In this document: piece by piece, positions 1 to 11,639 of the stretch
How positions within the stretch are numbered: the stretch's first letter is position 1
Layout: every line of letters begins with the position of its first letter
Assembly (NCBI GenBank): GCA_905147135.1
Contig: LR990056.1
Coordinates: 382,001-446,000 of the forward strand
DNA from: Blastobasis lacticolella
Taxonomy: Eukaryota > Arthropoda > Insecta > Lepidoptera > Blastobasidae
Length of the DNA stretch: 64,000 nt
Reading direction: 5' to 3'
Made by a program: the position numbers and the translations under genes
Notes under the pieces: generated by a model
Seen by the model: only the letters and a program-made list of their open reading frames with translations
Database searches by the model: none
Told to the model about the DNA's origin: nothing

Positions 1-184
1 TGTTGAGTATGCATCTGCGTGTAATTTGTATTGTAGGTACATACTTAATAGCTATTTAAGGTAGATCAATGTTTAGTTTAACTTCAGAGAGTTCATCCTC
101 ACACCTCGGAGCCATATTGGTCGCGAACTGTGCGGTTCCAAAGGAACCCTCTCCCACGCACACTAAGGTTGTGGAATTAACTAC

Positions 185-395
185 CTAAGGAGGTTTTCCC
201 TGGAGAGTACAACACGGAGTTCTTCAAGAAAGGTGTGAAAAAGTTTTTACGGGGTCGGCAACGCGTGGGTGATGCCCCTGGTATTGCAAACGTCGATTGT
301 CTCTGGTGACTGCTTACTATCAGGCAGGCCGTAAGCTTGTTTACCACCTTAGAAGTATATAAAAAAATTAAAACTAGCGGCCATTTGACCGCCGC
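185..395. repeat. Interspersed repeat, 3'-end type
   Basis: This stretch ends in a block (about 280-370) that recurs near-identically at 61540-61625: 'ggtattgcaaac', then 'accatcaggcaggc', 'cgtaagcttgtttgccacc', and an A-rich end after 'ttagaagtata'. A weaker relative is at 25030-25130. The A-rich end suggests the tail of a retrotransposon or SINE, but the family is not identified. It lies upstream of, or within an intron of, the MEAK7-like gene. Confidence 0.5.
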
Positions 396-399
396 TTCC

Positions 400-835
400 T
401 GGTTAGGTACTAAAGGCACTATGCAACGCAAACATCATTTTTTGTAACAAGCAAGTTGAGCTATGGACTTAGTAAGATGGGTCCCCTATTCGCGGTCCCG
501 CCCGCGGTGCACGGCGCGTCGGCGCTGGCGTCGCTGCCGTCGCTTTTTAGCGTACAGTTTCATCGTTTCTTTATGTATTCAATCGGTCATAGACCTCAAC
601 TTTCGGTTACTAAAGGCACAATGTAACGTAATCACCATGATTGCGAGGAGAAAACCGAGTTGTAGACTCAATAAGTCGGTGGTCGATCCCAGGCGCGGCG
701 CCACCCGCGGTGCACGGCGCGACGGCGCTGGCGTCGCGCGCGAGTGGCGCGGCTCCTTTTGCCGGACAGTTTTATCGTTTCTTTATTGTATTCTATCGGT
801 CATAGAACTCAGCTTTCTGGTCACAAATAGGGTGC
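400..835 (+). repeat. Two decayed tandem copies of a MEAK7-like exon edge
   Basis: A unit of about 203-217 bp occurs three times: about 400-620, 620-835 and 835-1069. Each copy carries the segment 'gcggtgcacggcgcg' (near 504, 707 and 924), the last being the start of the coding exon 910-1069. Copies 1 and 2 keep the intron 3' end and the first ~60 bp of the exon. They then diverge into a shared non-exonic tail ('acagtttcatcgtttc' / 'acagttttatcgtttc'). I read them as partial tandem duplications that no longer encode the rest of the exon. Confidence 0.65.
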
Positions 836-909
836 CTAGGTGTTCACTTTGAACACCAATTTTGTGGCAAGCAAGTCGTGTTGTTGCCTACAATAGTGGT
901 CGATCCCAG

Positions 910-3900
910 GCGCGGCGCCGCCCATGGTGCACGGCGCGTCGGCGCTGGCGTCGCGCGCGTGGCTGGCGCGGCTGGTGTGCGCGGTGCCGTCGCACTGGAC
1001 GCCGCTCTACGCGTCGCGGGACCACGGGCTGGCCGCCAACCGGTTCCTGCATCACACGCTGGCGTACAGGTATGGTATCATTGATTAATAATAAAGCAGG
1101 ATCCTACTGGAAATCAACGCTACAGCACTTGCTGTAAGCTTATGCTTAATAAATCAGGATCCCAATTTTTTTTATTAACAAGGACACCACATTACAACAA
1201 TCACATAATATAAAATAAACAATAATCATACAAATAAAAAACATATATAGCATGATGATGATTATGATGATGATGTCTAAATATGTTTGGACAAATTCAC
1301 ACAGCGCCATCTAGCCCTAAAGTAAGCAAAGCTTGTGTTATGGGTGTTAGATCACTGATAAACTACTTATCATCATCATCATATCAGTCGAAAACACCCA
1401 CTACTAGGCACAGACCCCCAGAGATCTCCACAAACCTGCGATCTTTACCAGGTCGTCAGTCCACCTTGTGGGAAGCTTACCGTGCTGCGTCTTTCGTTAC
1501 GTAGTCGCGACTTGGAAACTTTACTGCCCCACGTCTACGTTTACTCAAATATTTTCCAAACTACTGATCCTTATTTCGGGACCACCTCTGGAGAGCACTT
1601 CAGACCACCTCTTCCAACATAAATAAGAAATATTAAAAGAAAGTTCACAATCAGCTGAGATATCGCGTAACAAAAATTAAAAAACGCATTCTTATCGAGT
1701 ACTTCCTCCTTTTTGAAGTCGGTTAAAACACTGCGGCAGGAAGTTTGCCCCACAGCGTGGTCATACGAGGCAGGAAGTTTCGTGAAAATTTTACGGCAGC
1801 CGACCGTTACTCATCTAGGTATCACTAATGGAATTGCAATAAGCTGTAGGTTGTCTGGTATTGTCTGTGTCAGACCGATTTATTTGAATCATAGTTATTG
1901 GTGATTTGTAGATCGTTGTAAGTGGTTATTTGCTTATAGTGGACGGTGTACAAAGCAAATATTTACACAGGATAGCCGTTTGGTACACGGTTACGTTACA
2001 AAACTTATGACGTCATTACTGTCCCCCCCATGGGAATATTTTTAAGAATAAAACGAGGTAGTCAAAATGATTGTTTTAATCTAAAGTTATCCGTGTACCA
2101 AACGACTGTCCTGTAAATCGATTTGAGGTTTTTTTTATCGTAGCCCGACCACTAAGCTAAACTGAAGCAAAACTAGTGACCCATCGTCTTAACAGATTTA
2201 TATTTCGACATCGCAATTTCGCTTTTATTTATAGGTTTTTGTTTCACGGATGTGGCCGTTCGGGTACGAATGTGAATGTGAAATGCGGTCGTTAAGAGAT
2301 GTAGGGCCTTACTTTCGAAACACTTGCCTCGATTCGAACTGTTTTCAAATTTGATTGTCGGCATGAAAAATTCCATATATTTATGCATGATGCTGGTTTT
2401 CCCTATTCTCTTTTTTTTTAGACTATCCAGGCATTTGACCGCCATCTCACCTGGTGGTAAGTGACGATGCGGTCGAAGATAAAGCATGCCTGTCTAGGAA
2501 CAGCCTATTCACTCTAGCCTTGAAAGCGTCCAGATTATAGTGATCAGGGAACACACTCGCAGGCAACGCGTTCCATTCCTTAGCCGTTCGCATTATAAAG
2601 GCATTATTATTATTATTATTACTTACCTTACCTTACTGTACTTACCTTAGGTTACGGATGTAATGAGGATCCGAATAAAATACTGTCTATGTCTTTTTCA
2701 GAATCGTACACTTCGTGAGTTGGCAATTTGATTTAAAAAATATTAAATTTAACATTTCGAATTTCAAAATTAAAAGCCACTCGAACCGAGGCGAGCGGTT
2801 CAAAAACAAGAGGCCATGGCCTTTAAAGGGATGTGGACTTTCGAATTCGGATTGCCCGAAACTCCGAACAATTCCGCAGAGCAGTAGTCTAGACGTTGTT
2901 CATACATATTTCCCTTGGTTAGTTTAGTTAGTTTAAAGCGTGTTATGATGACATCATCACAATGCCGTTACGTAGTCCATTGTATATTATTATCTTATCG
3001 GACATTTTCACAGTACATTTCGAAATCACGCAAATCAAACATGAAGTGCAATCGCTTGTAGATTCGAATGAGATCTGTAAGTAAGTTAATCTTTTGTGAA
3101 GTGGTCGATGATATTATAATCGAATGATGTTTCTGGCTTGTTTGTTTTATACATATTAGTCATATGTCTATACATAGTATAAAACAAAGTCGCTTCCCGC
3201 CGTCTGCGCCTATGTATCTATGTACGCTTAGATCTTTTAAACTACGCAACGGATTTTAATGCGGTTTTCAACAGTAGATAGAGTGATTCAGAGGATGGTT
3301 TATAAGCAAGACAAAAAAAGGATACATAGGGGTAAAGTTGGTGTACGCGAACGAAGTCGCTTTTCGCCGCCTGTCCCTATGTATCTTAAGTATTAATGTA
3401 TCGATGTAGGCTTTAGATATTTTAAATGCGGTTTTCGCAATTCATAGTGTGATTCAAGAGGAAGGTTTATAAGCAAGACAAAAAAAAGGGTAGGGTGGTA
3501 ATGTAGGTGTAGTGTAGATGTAGGGTAGGGGTAAGAAGCCACGCGAACGAAGTCGCGCCTTGTCCACTGGCTGTATATAACGCCAGATTTACATTGGTCA
3601 ATTGTTTAGCGAAGGTAAGAAGTGCAGCGGTGTAAACCGGTCGGGCAGTGGCGAGTCAACTTTGTTGACGAGTCAAGTGGCAAGTGCTGCCTTGCAAGTG
3701 GCGAATGCACTCGCGCGTCCGCACGGCACTTGACTCGCCACTGATGTAATATTAACAGTCTTTAGTACAGTGTGGAGTGGCGGGCTGAATGAAGAGAAGT
3801 TTTCGCAAAATCGCATGTATTTGTTGCGTTACTCGTCCATGTCGACAGAGAAATGGACTGTCCCTGTCTGGGCACTCGCCACTCGCCACTGTCCTTGACC

Positions 3901-6900
3901 AATGTAAGTCGGGCATACTAGTCTACCTGTTAGTAACAAAAATTACATGTAATTTTTAACCGACTTTAAAAAGAAGGAGGTAAAAGGAAAGATGTTCGAC
4001 TGTCATGTGTTTTATGTATATTCACCGATATCTTCATTCCATAATTATTCCATTTAAATTTGAAGAAACTGTATAACCCCAGTACCCATAAGCCTAGGGG
4101 TGAAAATTGATAGAAAATAGAGGTTGAAATAAACTCTTATATCCCTGGTCATCTTGGCGTTAATGTCCCGGGTGTGCTCTTGCGCGCGAGGGCCCAGGGT
4201 CCGCCTTGACCATGATCCAGGATTTAGCAGATCATGTAGTTACAGTGGAGCGACTGTCATCTGACCTCCGAGACCCTGTTAACAGGGGAGCCATACCAGA
4301 TTGGATCATGGTTACACATTCAGTCGCCTGAATGTGCAGGTTTCATTACGATGTTTTTCCTCACCGTAACAGTTTTGACACCTATAACCAAACGTGTCTC
4401 CTCTCCACCCAGGGGCCCAACACTGGTAGTAGTCAAGGCTCGAGGCAGCGACGACACCTTCGTAATCTGCAGTGCTGGCGAATGGCGGGAGTCCCATCGC
4501 TACTACGGCTCCCCAGACTGCGCCATCATCCGTCTCCAACCCTCGTTCGCACTCCTGGAGAAAGGTGCCAATATGCTGTACCTGAACACCAGCGTGCGAG
4601 GATACCCTCATGGCTTGAGGGTGGGCACGGACCCGAGGAAGCCGCTGCTGTCGATAAATGGTGACTTCGATCACTTCGACTTTAATGGAGCGACGTACGC
4701 CATTGATAATATCGAGGTATGTGCATTTGAATATGGTATAGTATATTTATGTGGTAGTATTTAACATTGTAGTTAAATTTAAAGTTGCACAGTACTCGAT
4801 ATTGCTGCCACCGCTCGTTAAATAGCTCATTTCAGACTATCCAAGGTAAGGTTAGCTGGAAGAAATCCCATTGTGGGTTAAGCCCGCCTTTGCAATGTAT
4901 GTTTGGTTTCTTTTGTTAATGTTCTCTATGTAGTTATACGCAATAAAGAGTTTACATACATACATACAGTTCATTTTAAATGTATGTTCCGGATTTCCTA
5001 CCGCGTCCCGTTCGTCGAAATTTCGGGTTACTCATAAACTAAGGTACGCGGTAGGAAACCCGGAACATACCTTTAAAATGTGTGAAAATAACCGCGATAG
5101 TTTAAAACATTATGTCATAGTACAGTCATTCAACGAAGTAGGACCAATTCAATAGGTCACATTTTGACAGCTGTTATTATTTCTTTGCGTCCACGACGTA
5201 ATAGTAGTTTATGCAACTATCATATAATACCTAATTATATGCAGTTGCATACACTATTTTATGTTAAAATATCGTACAAATAATTTTCTCAACTTTGCTG
5301 GAAGTAAGCTGCGAGTCAGTTCTGTTGTATCTACGCGTCGAGGACATTCACATGAAACGGCGCGAAATGCACTTTACTACTTTCACATTTATCTATTTAT
5401 TTGCTTCAAATAAGGAAAAACATTCACAAACACAAATTACAACTATTAGAATAAATATTCTGTTTAGCGGGAAAAAAATGACACAGAAATATAAACAGGA
5501 AAATTTAAATTTTGAATTTGTTAAAGACATCTTCGGTATTCAGCCTACATTTGGCCGTATACATTTTAGGTATTCAGCCGTGTCCGCGCGCCCGACAAGA
5601 ATTTAAAAAATATAAGTGTTGCATAATGATTAAAAAGTTATTTTACGTTACAGCTGTAATGAAAATAGTATGGGAAATGCTGTATCATAAAGTAATTTTA
5701 TATACACTCATAGCGTAATGTTCCAATTTCATATTCGAAATCAGTTGTTTAAGGAAACACTTTTTTCACACCAGTCTATAAAATTTTAAAAAATTACTTT
5801 TCGATACAGCATTTCCCATACTATTTTCATTACAGCTGTATCGTAAAATAACTTTTTAATCATTATGCAACACTTATATTTTTTAATTTTTTGTCGGGCG
5901 CCGGGACACGGCGAAATGTAGGCTAAATACCTAGATGTCTTTAACAAATTCAAATTCAAAATTTAAAATTTCCTGTTTATATTCTGTGTAATTATTTTCC
6001 CGCTAAACAGAATATTTTTTGTAATTGTTGTAACTTGTGTTTGTAAATGTTTTTCCTTATTTTCCTTTTCCGCATTCAGGGGACTTGGGGCAAATTTTTT
6101 ACCTATTTAAGTAATTTTAAGGATTTTATTTATAGGTAGTTTAGGTATGTAATTATATATTGTTTGTGTATCATGTTTAAGTTGTACAATAACTAATGAG
6201 TTATAATATGTTTTAAGCAAATAAATAGATAAAATAAAAATGAAAATAAGCTAATATTCTTATAATATAAATCCAGCTAAGTTGAGAAAATTATAGGTAC
6301 GATATTTTAACATAAAAATATGAGTGTAGATAAAGTAGTGTATGCAACTGCATATAATTAGGTATTAAAACACTCGTGTCAAACTATTGTCATACTCGGC
6401 TACGCCTCGTATGATAAACAGACACTCATGTTTTAATATCCCCTTTTATATGACAGTTACATAAACTACTATTTTAAAGTTTTATAGACTGGCGTGAAAA
6501 AAGTGTACCCTTAAACAACTGTTTTCGAATATGTAATTGGTACATTACGCTATGAGTGTAGATAAAGTAATTTCTAAAATTTTATAGACTGGCGTGAAAA
6601 AAGTGTACCCTTAAACAACTGTTTTCGAATATGTAATTGGAACATTACGCTATGAGTGTAGATAAAGTTTATTTTCGCGGTCGCGAACTAAAATGAACTA
6701 TGTGTCGTGGACAAAAGGAAATCTATTAAATGGCCCTACTTTGACTATCTGACCGTATGACAATTCATGACATAATGCACTAAATGCTCAGCCACTCGTT
6801 GGATGTGCCTCCAAATACCGTTGGCTCGGCGAGGTTGACTGAGGTCTTCCGCTGGGACCCTGAGACTTGTTAAACAGTCTCGGAAGCCGAATGGTATCCC

Positions 6901-9398
6901 CGGGATACACTCCCGTGCCGATATTTATTTATTTGATTTGTCTATAGGTGTGGGGCTGCGGCGACGCGGCGTCCCGCGAGGTGCAGCTGGAAATCAAGAA
7001 GTGGCAGGTCAAGGAGGCCGAGCGCCAGAGCCAGGTCAGTGACAGACACCAGTGCGATCGTTTCGCACCCATGGCATGGGATATTGTAAAAATAATGGCT
7101 TTGCTAATGTCTTTCGCAGCTGTGACCACATTCCATCAGGTGTCCCGCTTGCCTATCTGCCTAACGTGTGTTATCTTGGCTTTAATGTCCTGGTTGTGCG
7201 CACGAGGACCCAGGGTCCGTCTTGACCATGATCTAGGATTTGGCAGACCAGGTGTAATTATAGTGGAGCGACTGCCATCTGACCTCCATGACCACTAGGG
7301 GAATCTGACCAGATTGAATCATGGTTACACATTTAGTAGCCTAAATGTGCAGGTTTCATCACGATGTTTTCCCTCACCGTAAGAGCTATTAGTATTCAAC
7401 TAATGTACATAACTCAGAAAAGAGTCATTGGTACATGGCGGCAGTAGGATTCGAACCCGGTGCCTCTCGTTTACGAGTCGGGTACGGTCGACCAAGAAAG
7501 TGGTCTGCCAGTTTTGACAAAAGATTCTGCGAGATCTAATGATCGCTAAGGTTGACTTTTTTCACTGACATAATATTATTGCAAGTAGAAATCGACCTTG
7601 TTGTCTCGTGACGTTCAAACGAATTGCAACCGTAGGGTGGTAGACCACATTTTTGGCCGACTGTACCTGAACCACTAATCCACCGATGCTCCCCTGCCAT
7701 GGGATAGTGTATTCTCTGGTAACATTATTGATAGCATCGAAGCCACGTGACAGAATGCGGCGGACATCATTTCAAATTAGCAAAGCAAAACGAGTATAGA
7801 CACGTTAATTATTTGTATGTATGTACTGTGCACACATTCTAGATTGAAATTCCTAGACCCGACAAATATTGGAATTATGATGAATAAATATATATTGCTA
7901 ATACCACGGAAGATGATCTAATAGTTATAATTATTATGCATAAGAGGTGTCAGGATCATAACTTGTTTTGCTTCGTGTGCTCCCGCTTACTCCATAGCCG
8001 GTTTATCAGATGGTAGGACTCTGTCAATAATATATAATACAGGGTGTCCCGTAAGGTTACGATAAGTTGGAATAGGGTGATCGAGGAAGTCACTAGGGTC
8101 ACCAGAAAAAAAAAACGCTCATGGATATTTTTTAAATCATGCCAATTTTTGTTTTTGATCAAAAATTGAACACCCGTTGAGCCTATTTCATTAACTGTGC
8201 GGGAAATATTGCTTTAGAAAAAAATAAAAAACTGTTATGTAAACGTAAATAACCTTTCTACAATCTGAAATAAAAAAAACAATACATATCTGACCAAGAT
8301 CATAAAGAAAATCATGTTTTTCCCTTGCCAAGGACTTAACAATTACGATTTCACTCAACTTTATCAGATTGTCCTGAAAAAAAATTTACGATGCAACTCT
8401 GGCAAGTTTCTTCAAAAGTTAGTGTGACTTCCTCGAACACCCTATCCCAACTTATCGTAACCTTACGGGACACCCTGTATAAATAAATAAAATGTTTATT
8501 TTCTGTTTACAAATTTTATTAAAACTATTGTGATTGAGATCTTCTTTTAAGCATATTAGCCTGTGTTAGAAGATCTCACTTTTCCTTAGCTACAATTATA
8601 TTTTAGTAGAATGTAGCAATGTACAACACAAAATTAACCATATGAGTAACCACATAGTAAATAAACCAATTAATTAACAAAGAAAAAACAAAAAAAAACA
8701 ATTATAACAGTATGTAAAGAATAAAGTAAAGAAGTATGTGTGTATAAGTGTGTGTGTGTGTCTAGCCTGAGGAGTCCGCCTGGGTGAGCACCACCGCCTT
8801 ATCTAATTCTGCCGCCAAGCAATAATGTTTGCGTTATTGTTCCGGTTTGAAGGATAAGGTAGCCAGCACAATTACAGGCATGAGGCATTTCATCTTACTC
8901 CTCACAGTCCTCTACTTTTAGTTTCTAAGTTAATTTATGATATAATATATGTGTACTTTGTCATATTTTGCTAGTGATTAGTTTAAATGTATAGAAAACC
9001 ATTCTTTGTTAATTTAAGATCTGTAATTTCACGCCTATTATACTAGCTCAGGCAAAAAAAATTTTTTTTATTTTTGCCTTTTACGTGTTTTTTACATCTA
9101 AAATTGAAATGTATTTCACAAGATTTAATAAACTTTATTATTATTATTATTATTTAGTGACAACGCATCGGCCGTTCTGCATTTTTGTTACCTACAACCT
9201 AAATGCATGAATCGTGGATGTTACGGGCGACAGTTACCACCTACCATCAGATGGGCTTCTCGTTTTTCACTGCGTAGTATAAAAAATTAAAATCTGTGTC
9301 CCCAGGTGAAGCTATCGGCCGCGGACTGGATCGAGCACCCGGACCGCTACCTTCTAGAGCTCGCCGGCCGCCCGCAGTACAACAACTCCGCCAGCTAG
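910..9398 (+). CDS. MEAK7: MEAK7-like TLDc-domain protein, C-terminal four exons
   Basis: The visible exons are 910-1069, 4413-4716, 6948-7034 and 9306-9398 (stop TAG), joining in phase to about 214 residues. Donors are gtatgg, gtatgt and gtcagt; internal acceptors are ccacccag, tctatag and tccccag. The protein reads through a whole TLDc domain. Landmarks are HWTPLYASRDHG at its start, YRGPTLVVVKARG across the first splice, YLNTSVRGYPHGLRVG, and IEVWGCG across the second. The tail RYLLELAGRPQYNNSAS fits the C-terminus of MEAK7/TLDC1, a lysosome-associated mTOR-linked protein, better than other TLDc proteins (OXR1, NCOA7, TBC1D24). That judgement is from memory, without alignment. N-terminal exons must lie upstream of the window. 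The acceptor at 909 is the least certain because the region is duplicated. Introns are full of mobile elements. Confidence 0.8.
1370..1500. repeat. Interspersed repeat beginning (ATC)n
   Basis: A 'catcatcatcat' run is followed by 'cccactactaggcacagacccc' and a gene-like but non-coding stretch. A relative starts at 10387 ('atcatcatcacaacccataacagtccactgcagg'). Both resemble an interspersed repeat I associate with lepidopteran genomes. It lies in the intron between 1070 and 4412. Confidence 0.45.
1961..2118. mobile_element. Short TIR (MITE-like) element, 158 bp
   Basis: The left arm 1961-1994 (atttacacaggatagccgtt...) is the imperfect inverted complement of the right arm 2086-2118 (...aacgactgtcctgtaaat), about 33 bp each. 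The centre is non-coding. It is intronic in the MEAK7-like gene. Confidence 0.65.
2430..2595 (-). mobile_element. Jockey-like retrotransposon 3' fragment
   Basis: On the minus strand this encodes the tail of a non-LTR reverse transcriptase ORF ('[10 protein letters not shown]' region). It is closely related to the copies at 12690-12905, 17640-18030 and 63810-64000. It is followed by an (ATT)n run at about 2605-2622. Confidence 0.65.
3170..3560. mobile_element. Helitron-type 3' fragments, two in tandem
   Basis: Two similar ~180-bp blocks share 'tatgtatct', 'gcggttttc', 'agcaagacaaaaaaa' and end with 'cgaacgaagtcgc'. They look like the 3' parts of non-autonomous elements common in insects. Assignment to Helitrons is an inference from the related fragment at 31020-31218, which has a CTAG end. 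Confidence 0.4.
3589..3907. mobile_element. TIR element with internal GGCGAGT repeats, 319 bp
   Basis: A perfect 13-bp terminal inverted repeat is visible: ttacattggtcaa at 3589-3601 and ttgaccaatgtaa at 3895-3907. Subterminal 'cagtggcgagt' motifs on the left are mirrored by repeated 'actcgccact' motifs on the right. No coding capacity. It is intronic in the MEAK7-like gene. Confidence 0.65.
4149..4370 (-). mobile_element. tRNA-headed SINE, 5'-truncated copy
   Basis: Body and 3' end of the SINE family best seen at 53634-53970, reverse orientation ('catcttggcgttaatgtccc' ... 'catgatgtttttcctcaccg'-like). The tRNA-like head is missing. It ends 42 bp before the acceptor of the MEAK7-like exon at 4413, leaving the polypyrimidine tract intact. 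Confidence 0.75.
4972..5080. mobile_element. Foldback element, 109 bp
   Basis: Arms of about 38 bp (4972-5009 and 5043-5080) are inverted complements with a few mismatches around 'ggtatgttccgg...cctaccgcg'. The loop is about 33 bp. Possibly a MITE. Confidence 0.6.
5200..6473. mobile_element. Long palindromic (foldback-like) element, ~1.27 kb
   Basis: The whole segment reads as two long imperfect inverted arms. The outer ends match (aatagtagtttatgcaacta at 5200; its complement ends at 6473). So do internal landmarks: 'catatgcagttgcatac' type motifs (5237/6340), 'gggaaatgctgtatc' (5673) against 'gatacagcatttccc' (5803), and 'attctgtttagcggg' (5457) against 'cccgctaaacagaat' (6000). The right arm has a small extra hairpin at about 6363-6438. 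I see no intact protein. Confidence 0.75.
6474..6668. repeat. Two tandem ~111-bp copies of the palindrome centre
   Basis: 'ttttatagactggcgtgaaaaaagtg' followed by 'acccttaaacaactg' and 'ttacgctatgagtgtagataaag' occurs twice in direct orientation (about 6480-6570 and 6580-6668). It is also the inverted complement of the centre of the adjacent palindrome (5700-5790). Confidence 0.7.
7171..7490 (-). mobile_element. tRNA-headed SINE copy
   Basis: Reverse-oriented, nearly full-length copy. The body carries 'ttgaccatgatctagga' and 'gcgactgccatctgacctcc'. The tRNA-like head is at the right end, with a B-box complement 'ggattcgaaccc'. It lies in the last intron of the MEAK7-like gene. Confidence 0.75.
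8038..8479. mobile_element. TIR element flanked by TA, 442 bp
   Basis: Ends tacagggtgtcccgtaagg...(8038) and ...ccttacgggacaccctgta (8479) form a TIR of about 55 bp, which includes 'gataagttggaatagggtg' and its complement. TA at each end fits a Tc1/mariner-type target. The interior is AT-rich with no transposase. It shares the CAGGGTGT terminus with the element at 22411-22679. Confidence 0.75.
8760..8925. repeat. Interspersed repeat
   Basis: 'gcctgggtgagcaccaccgcc', 'aaggataaggtagccagc' and 'gaggcatttcatcttactcctcac' recur in reverse at 53275-53425 and partly at 44390-44425. No coding frame; family unassigned. Confidence 0.5.
9147..9282. repeat. Interspersed repeat abutting the last MEAK7-like exon
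   Basis: 'gtgacaacgcat' through 'cactgcgtagtat' matches 44424-44540 and, inverted, 53131-53275. It ends about 24 bp before exon 9306, so the repeat supplies nearly all of the 3' end of this intron. Confidence 0.6.
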
Positions 9399-9476
9399 CC
9401 AGCGGCCTAGCGCCGTGGTCGCCATGGCAACGCACGCACGGGATCAAGAGACGAGGAAGAAAAAAAAACATTTTAT

Positions 9477-9990
9477 CTAAACTAATATTGTAAGGAGGAA
9501 AAGTTGGTATGTTTGTGAGTTTGTGTGTTGGGGGTGATCCCCGGAAGTACTGGACCGATTTTGAAATTTTTTTGCTGTTAAGTATATCGTTGAAGAGGTA
9601 TATTAGAGGTCTCTGTAGAGGCGGGCAATGTATTGGTGGCGCCCCAGGTGTGCCTGATGTCGGCGGTGACCACGCACCGTCAGGGCCTCAAGTCCGCTGT
9701 TTTTTAAATTATAGTAGGATACCAAAAACGCGTAAAACTACCATTGAGCTGCGATTGCGATCCAATTACAATTCGATGGAGCCATTAGTAACAGTAGTAG
9801 AATACCAAAAAGTGTCAAACTGCCATTGAGCTGCGATTGTGGTCCAATTACAATTCAATTGGAGTATTCAATTTAGCCTTAATAAATTAACGAACTCGAG
9901 GCTTAGGTGGCCCGCTCGCTAGCCTGTTTGTCTGCCGTATAACAGGGGGCCACGGGATACTGAAAGTTTACAGAGATCCGAACTGCGCGC
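9477..9990. repeat. Helitron/retroelement debris in the MEAK7-like 3' region
   Basis: Starts 'aactaatattgtaaggaggaaa', like the 'actaatattataaagaggaaa' starts at 29099, 29849 and 30236, then 'ggaccgatttt'. It ends with 'gcgcgggtgaaagccgcggg'. An internal repeat 'agtaggataccaaaa' / 'agtagaataccaaaa' (9713, 9796) is followed by 'ccattgagctgcgatt' both times. It begins within 80 bp of the gene's stop codon, so it may form part of the 3' UTR. Confidence 0.4.
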
Positions 9991-11160
9991 GGGTGAAAGC
10001 CGCGGGGGACATAAAAATACAACACGAGAAAGAAAATATGAAAGATATTATTACAATTAGATATACAATAGATTTAAAGACAGTCACCATCATTTTTTAT
10101 TATTATATCTACGCGCGTAAATTTAAAAAATCCCCTACAAAATGGCGCCCGGGTCCGCTTAGACCCCGCCCGGTATATAGGTTAAACGAATTAAATATAT
10201 AGAGTATAGAAGGCTTAAATAAATACCTAAGATATTCTGTACTAATTATTATATCACAGTTATATTTTTGTAGTTCAAACTTGGGGACCATACACCATGG
10301 CTTTCTAATACAGTGGGGAAATTCAGTGTTCAGCCAAACGCCGTCATATGTAATTCGGCTGTGTTACACAAAGTATTTTGTCCATGGATCATCATCACAA
10401 CCCATAACAGTCCACTGCAGGACTTAGGGCCTCTCCCAATGAAAGGGAGGTCATTGCCGTAATCTCCACGCTCGGCAGGCGGGTTGGAGATCGCAGTGTT
10501 ATAAATATAACAATGGAAAACGCCAGCCTACGTAGACTCTAATTCTTTTGCCTCGAAAACATTAGTCGCCTCGTACGACACCCACGAGTGTAAGGGGTTG
10601 GTGCTATTCTACGGACACCACACCACCTGCCCATGGGTAACATCGCCAAATTTTAGCTGGCTCAACATTTAAATACCCCTTGCTTTACTAAAGATAGAAT
10701 CGCAGCGAGTCTAGTTTTTGCAGTCATGACGTACAGACACCGCACATACTATGTTATTGTTATTAGATATAATCCTGGCATTGGCCACCGCTATGTCAAA
10801 TTATAGATTTTACCCCGATAAGTGTATGACGAACTATATATCTAAAATTCTAAACAATGCTTGCTTAGATTAGAGAGATTCGTTGAAAAAAAAAGTGGGA
10901 AAATATCTGCAGTGCAACCAACGTAACTGTTCAGCTATGTTATTCTCTAAGACAACATCCGTGAGCGCAAAGATGAGGCCTGACAAAGCGTGGCCAGGTT
11001 GCCAAGCAACGCCCTATTGAATTTGAAATATTGTTATCGTCCGACAGAACATCCTACAATCCCTCGTTGCGATCAAGGATATTTTGTTAGAGAATCGTGC
11101 CCTAGATTAAATGAATGAATGATTAAAGGCTGTATTACACATCAGAATCACAACATAAAC
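9991..11160. other. Intergenic, no gene recognised
   Basis: AT-rich, with a repeat similar to 1370-1500 at 10387-10500. I see no exon with plausible splice sites or coding bias. Confidence 0.4.
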
Positions 11161-11187
11161 ACAAATCAATGAGCAATACAATGACTT

Positions 11188-11425
11188 TTTTTTATGACGC
11201 AGTAGGCAAACAGGCAAGCGGGCCACCTGCTGGAAAGTGGTCACCACTGCCTATAGACATTAGCAACACCAATCGTACCGCCAATGCGTTGCCCACCTCT
11301 ATAACACGTTGCTCTGGCAGCAAAAAGACAAATGCCCCTCCACTGCCAAAGCCACGGTTCCCCAAATCCCACCCCATGAGCACTGTAGACCTTACTCACC
11401 GGCAGAAACACAACACTATTTAAAA
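11188..11425. repeat. Interspersed repeat (ggcaaacaggcaagcgggcc type)
   Basis: Begins in a T-run, then 'aggcaaacaggcaagcgggccacctgc', 'tggtcaccactgcc'. I recognise this general pattern as a frequent lepidopteran interspersed sequence. The start resembles 53150-53200. No coding function is inferred. Confidence 0.45.
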
Positions 11426-11597
11426 AAGTATAAGGTAAGGTATTCTATAAGGTATGAAAAAATAGTAGCAAGTTTACCTATACCTGTATAGAAACAAAGC
11501 TAACAGCAATCTCGATTAAACTGGCTTTCACATAGAGAAAACCGCACCCAAATCGGTCCATCCGTTCCGGAGTTACGATGCCACAGATTAACGCACA

Positions 11598-11600
11598 CTT

Positions 11601-11634
<34 letters not shown>
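11598..11634. repeat. (AC)n microsatellite
   Basis: An uninterrupted CA dinucleotide run of about 17 units. Confidence 0.9.
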
Positions 11635-11638
<4 letters not shown>

Positions 11639-11639
11639 C

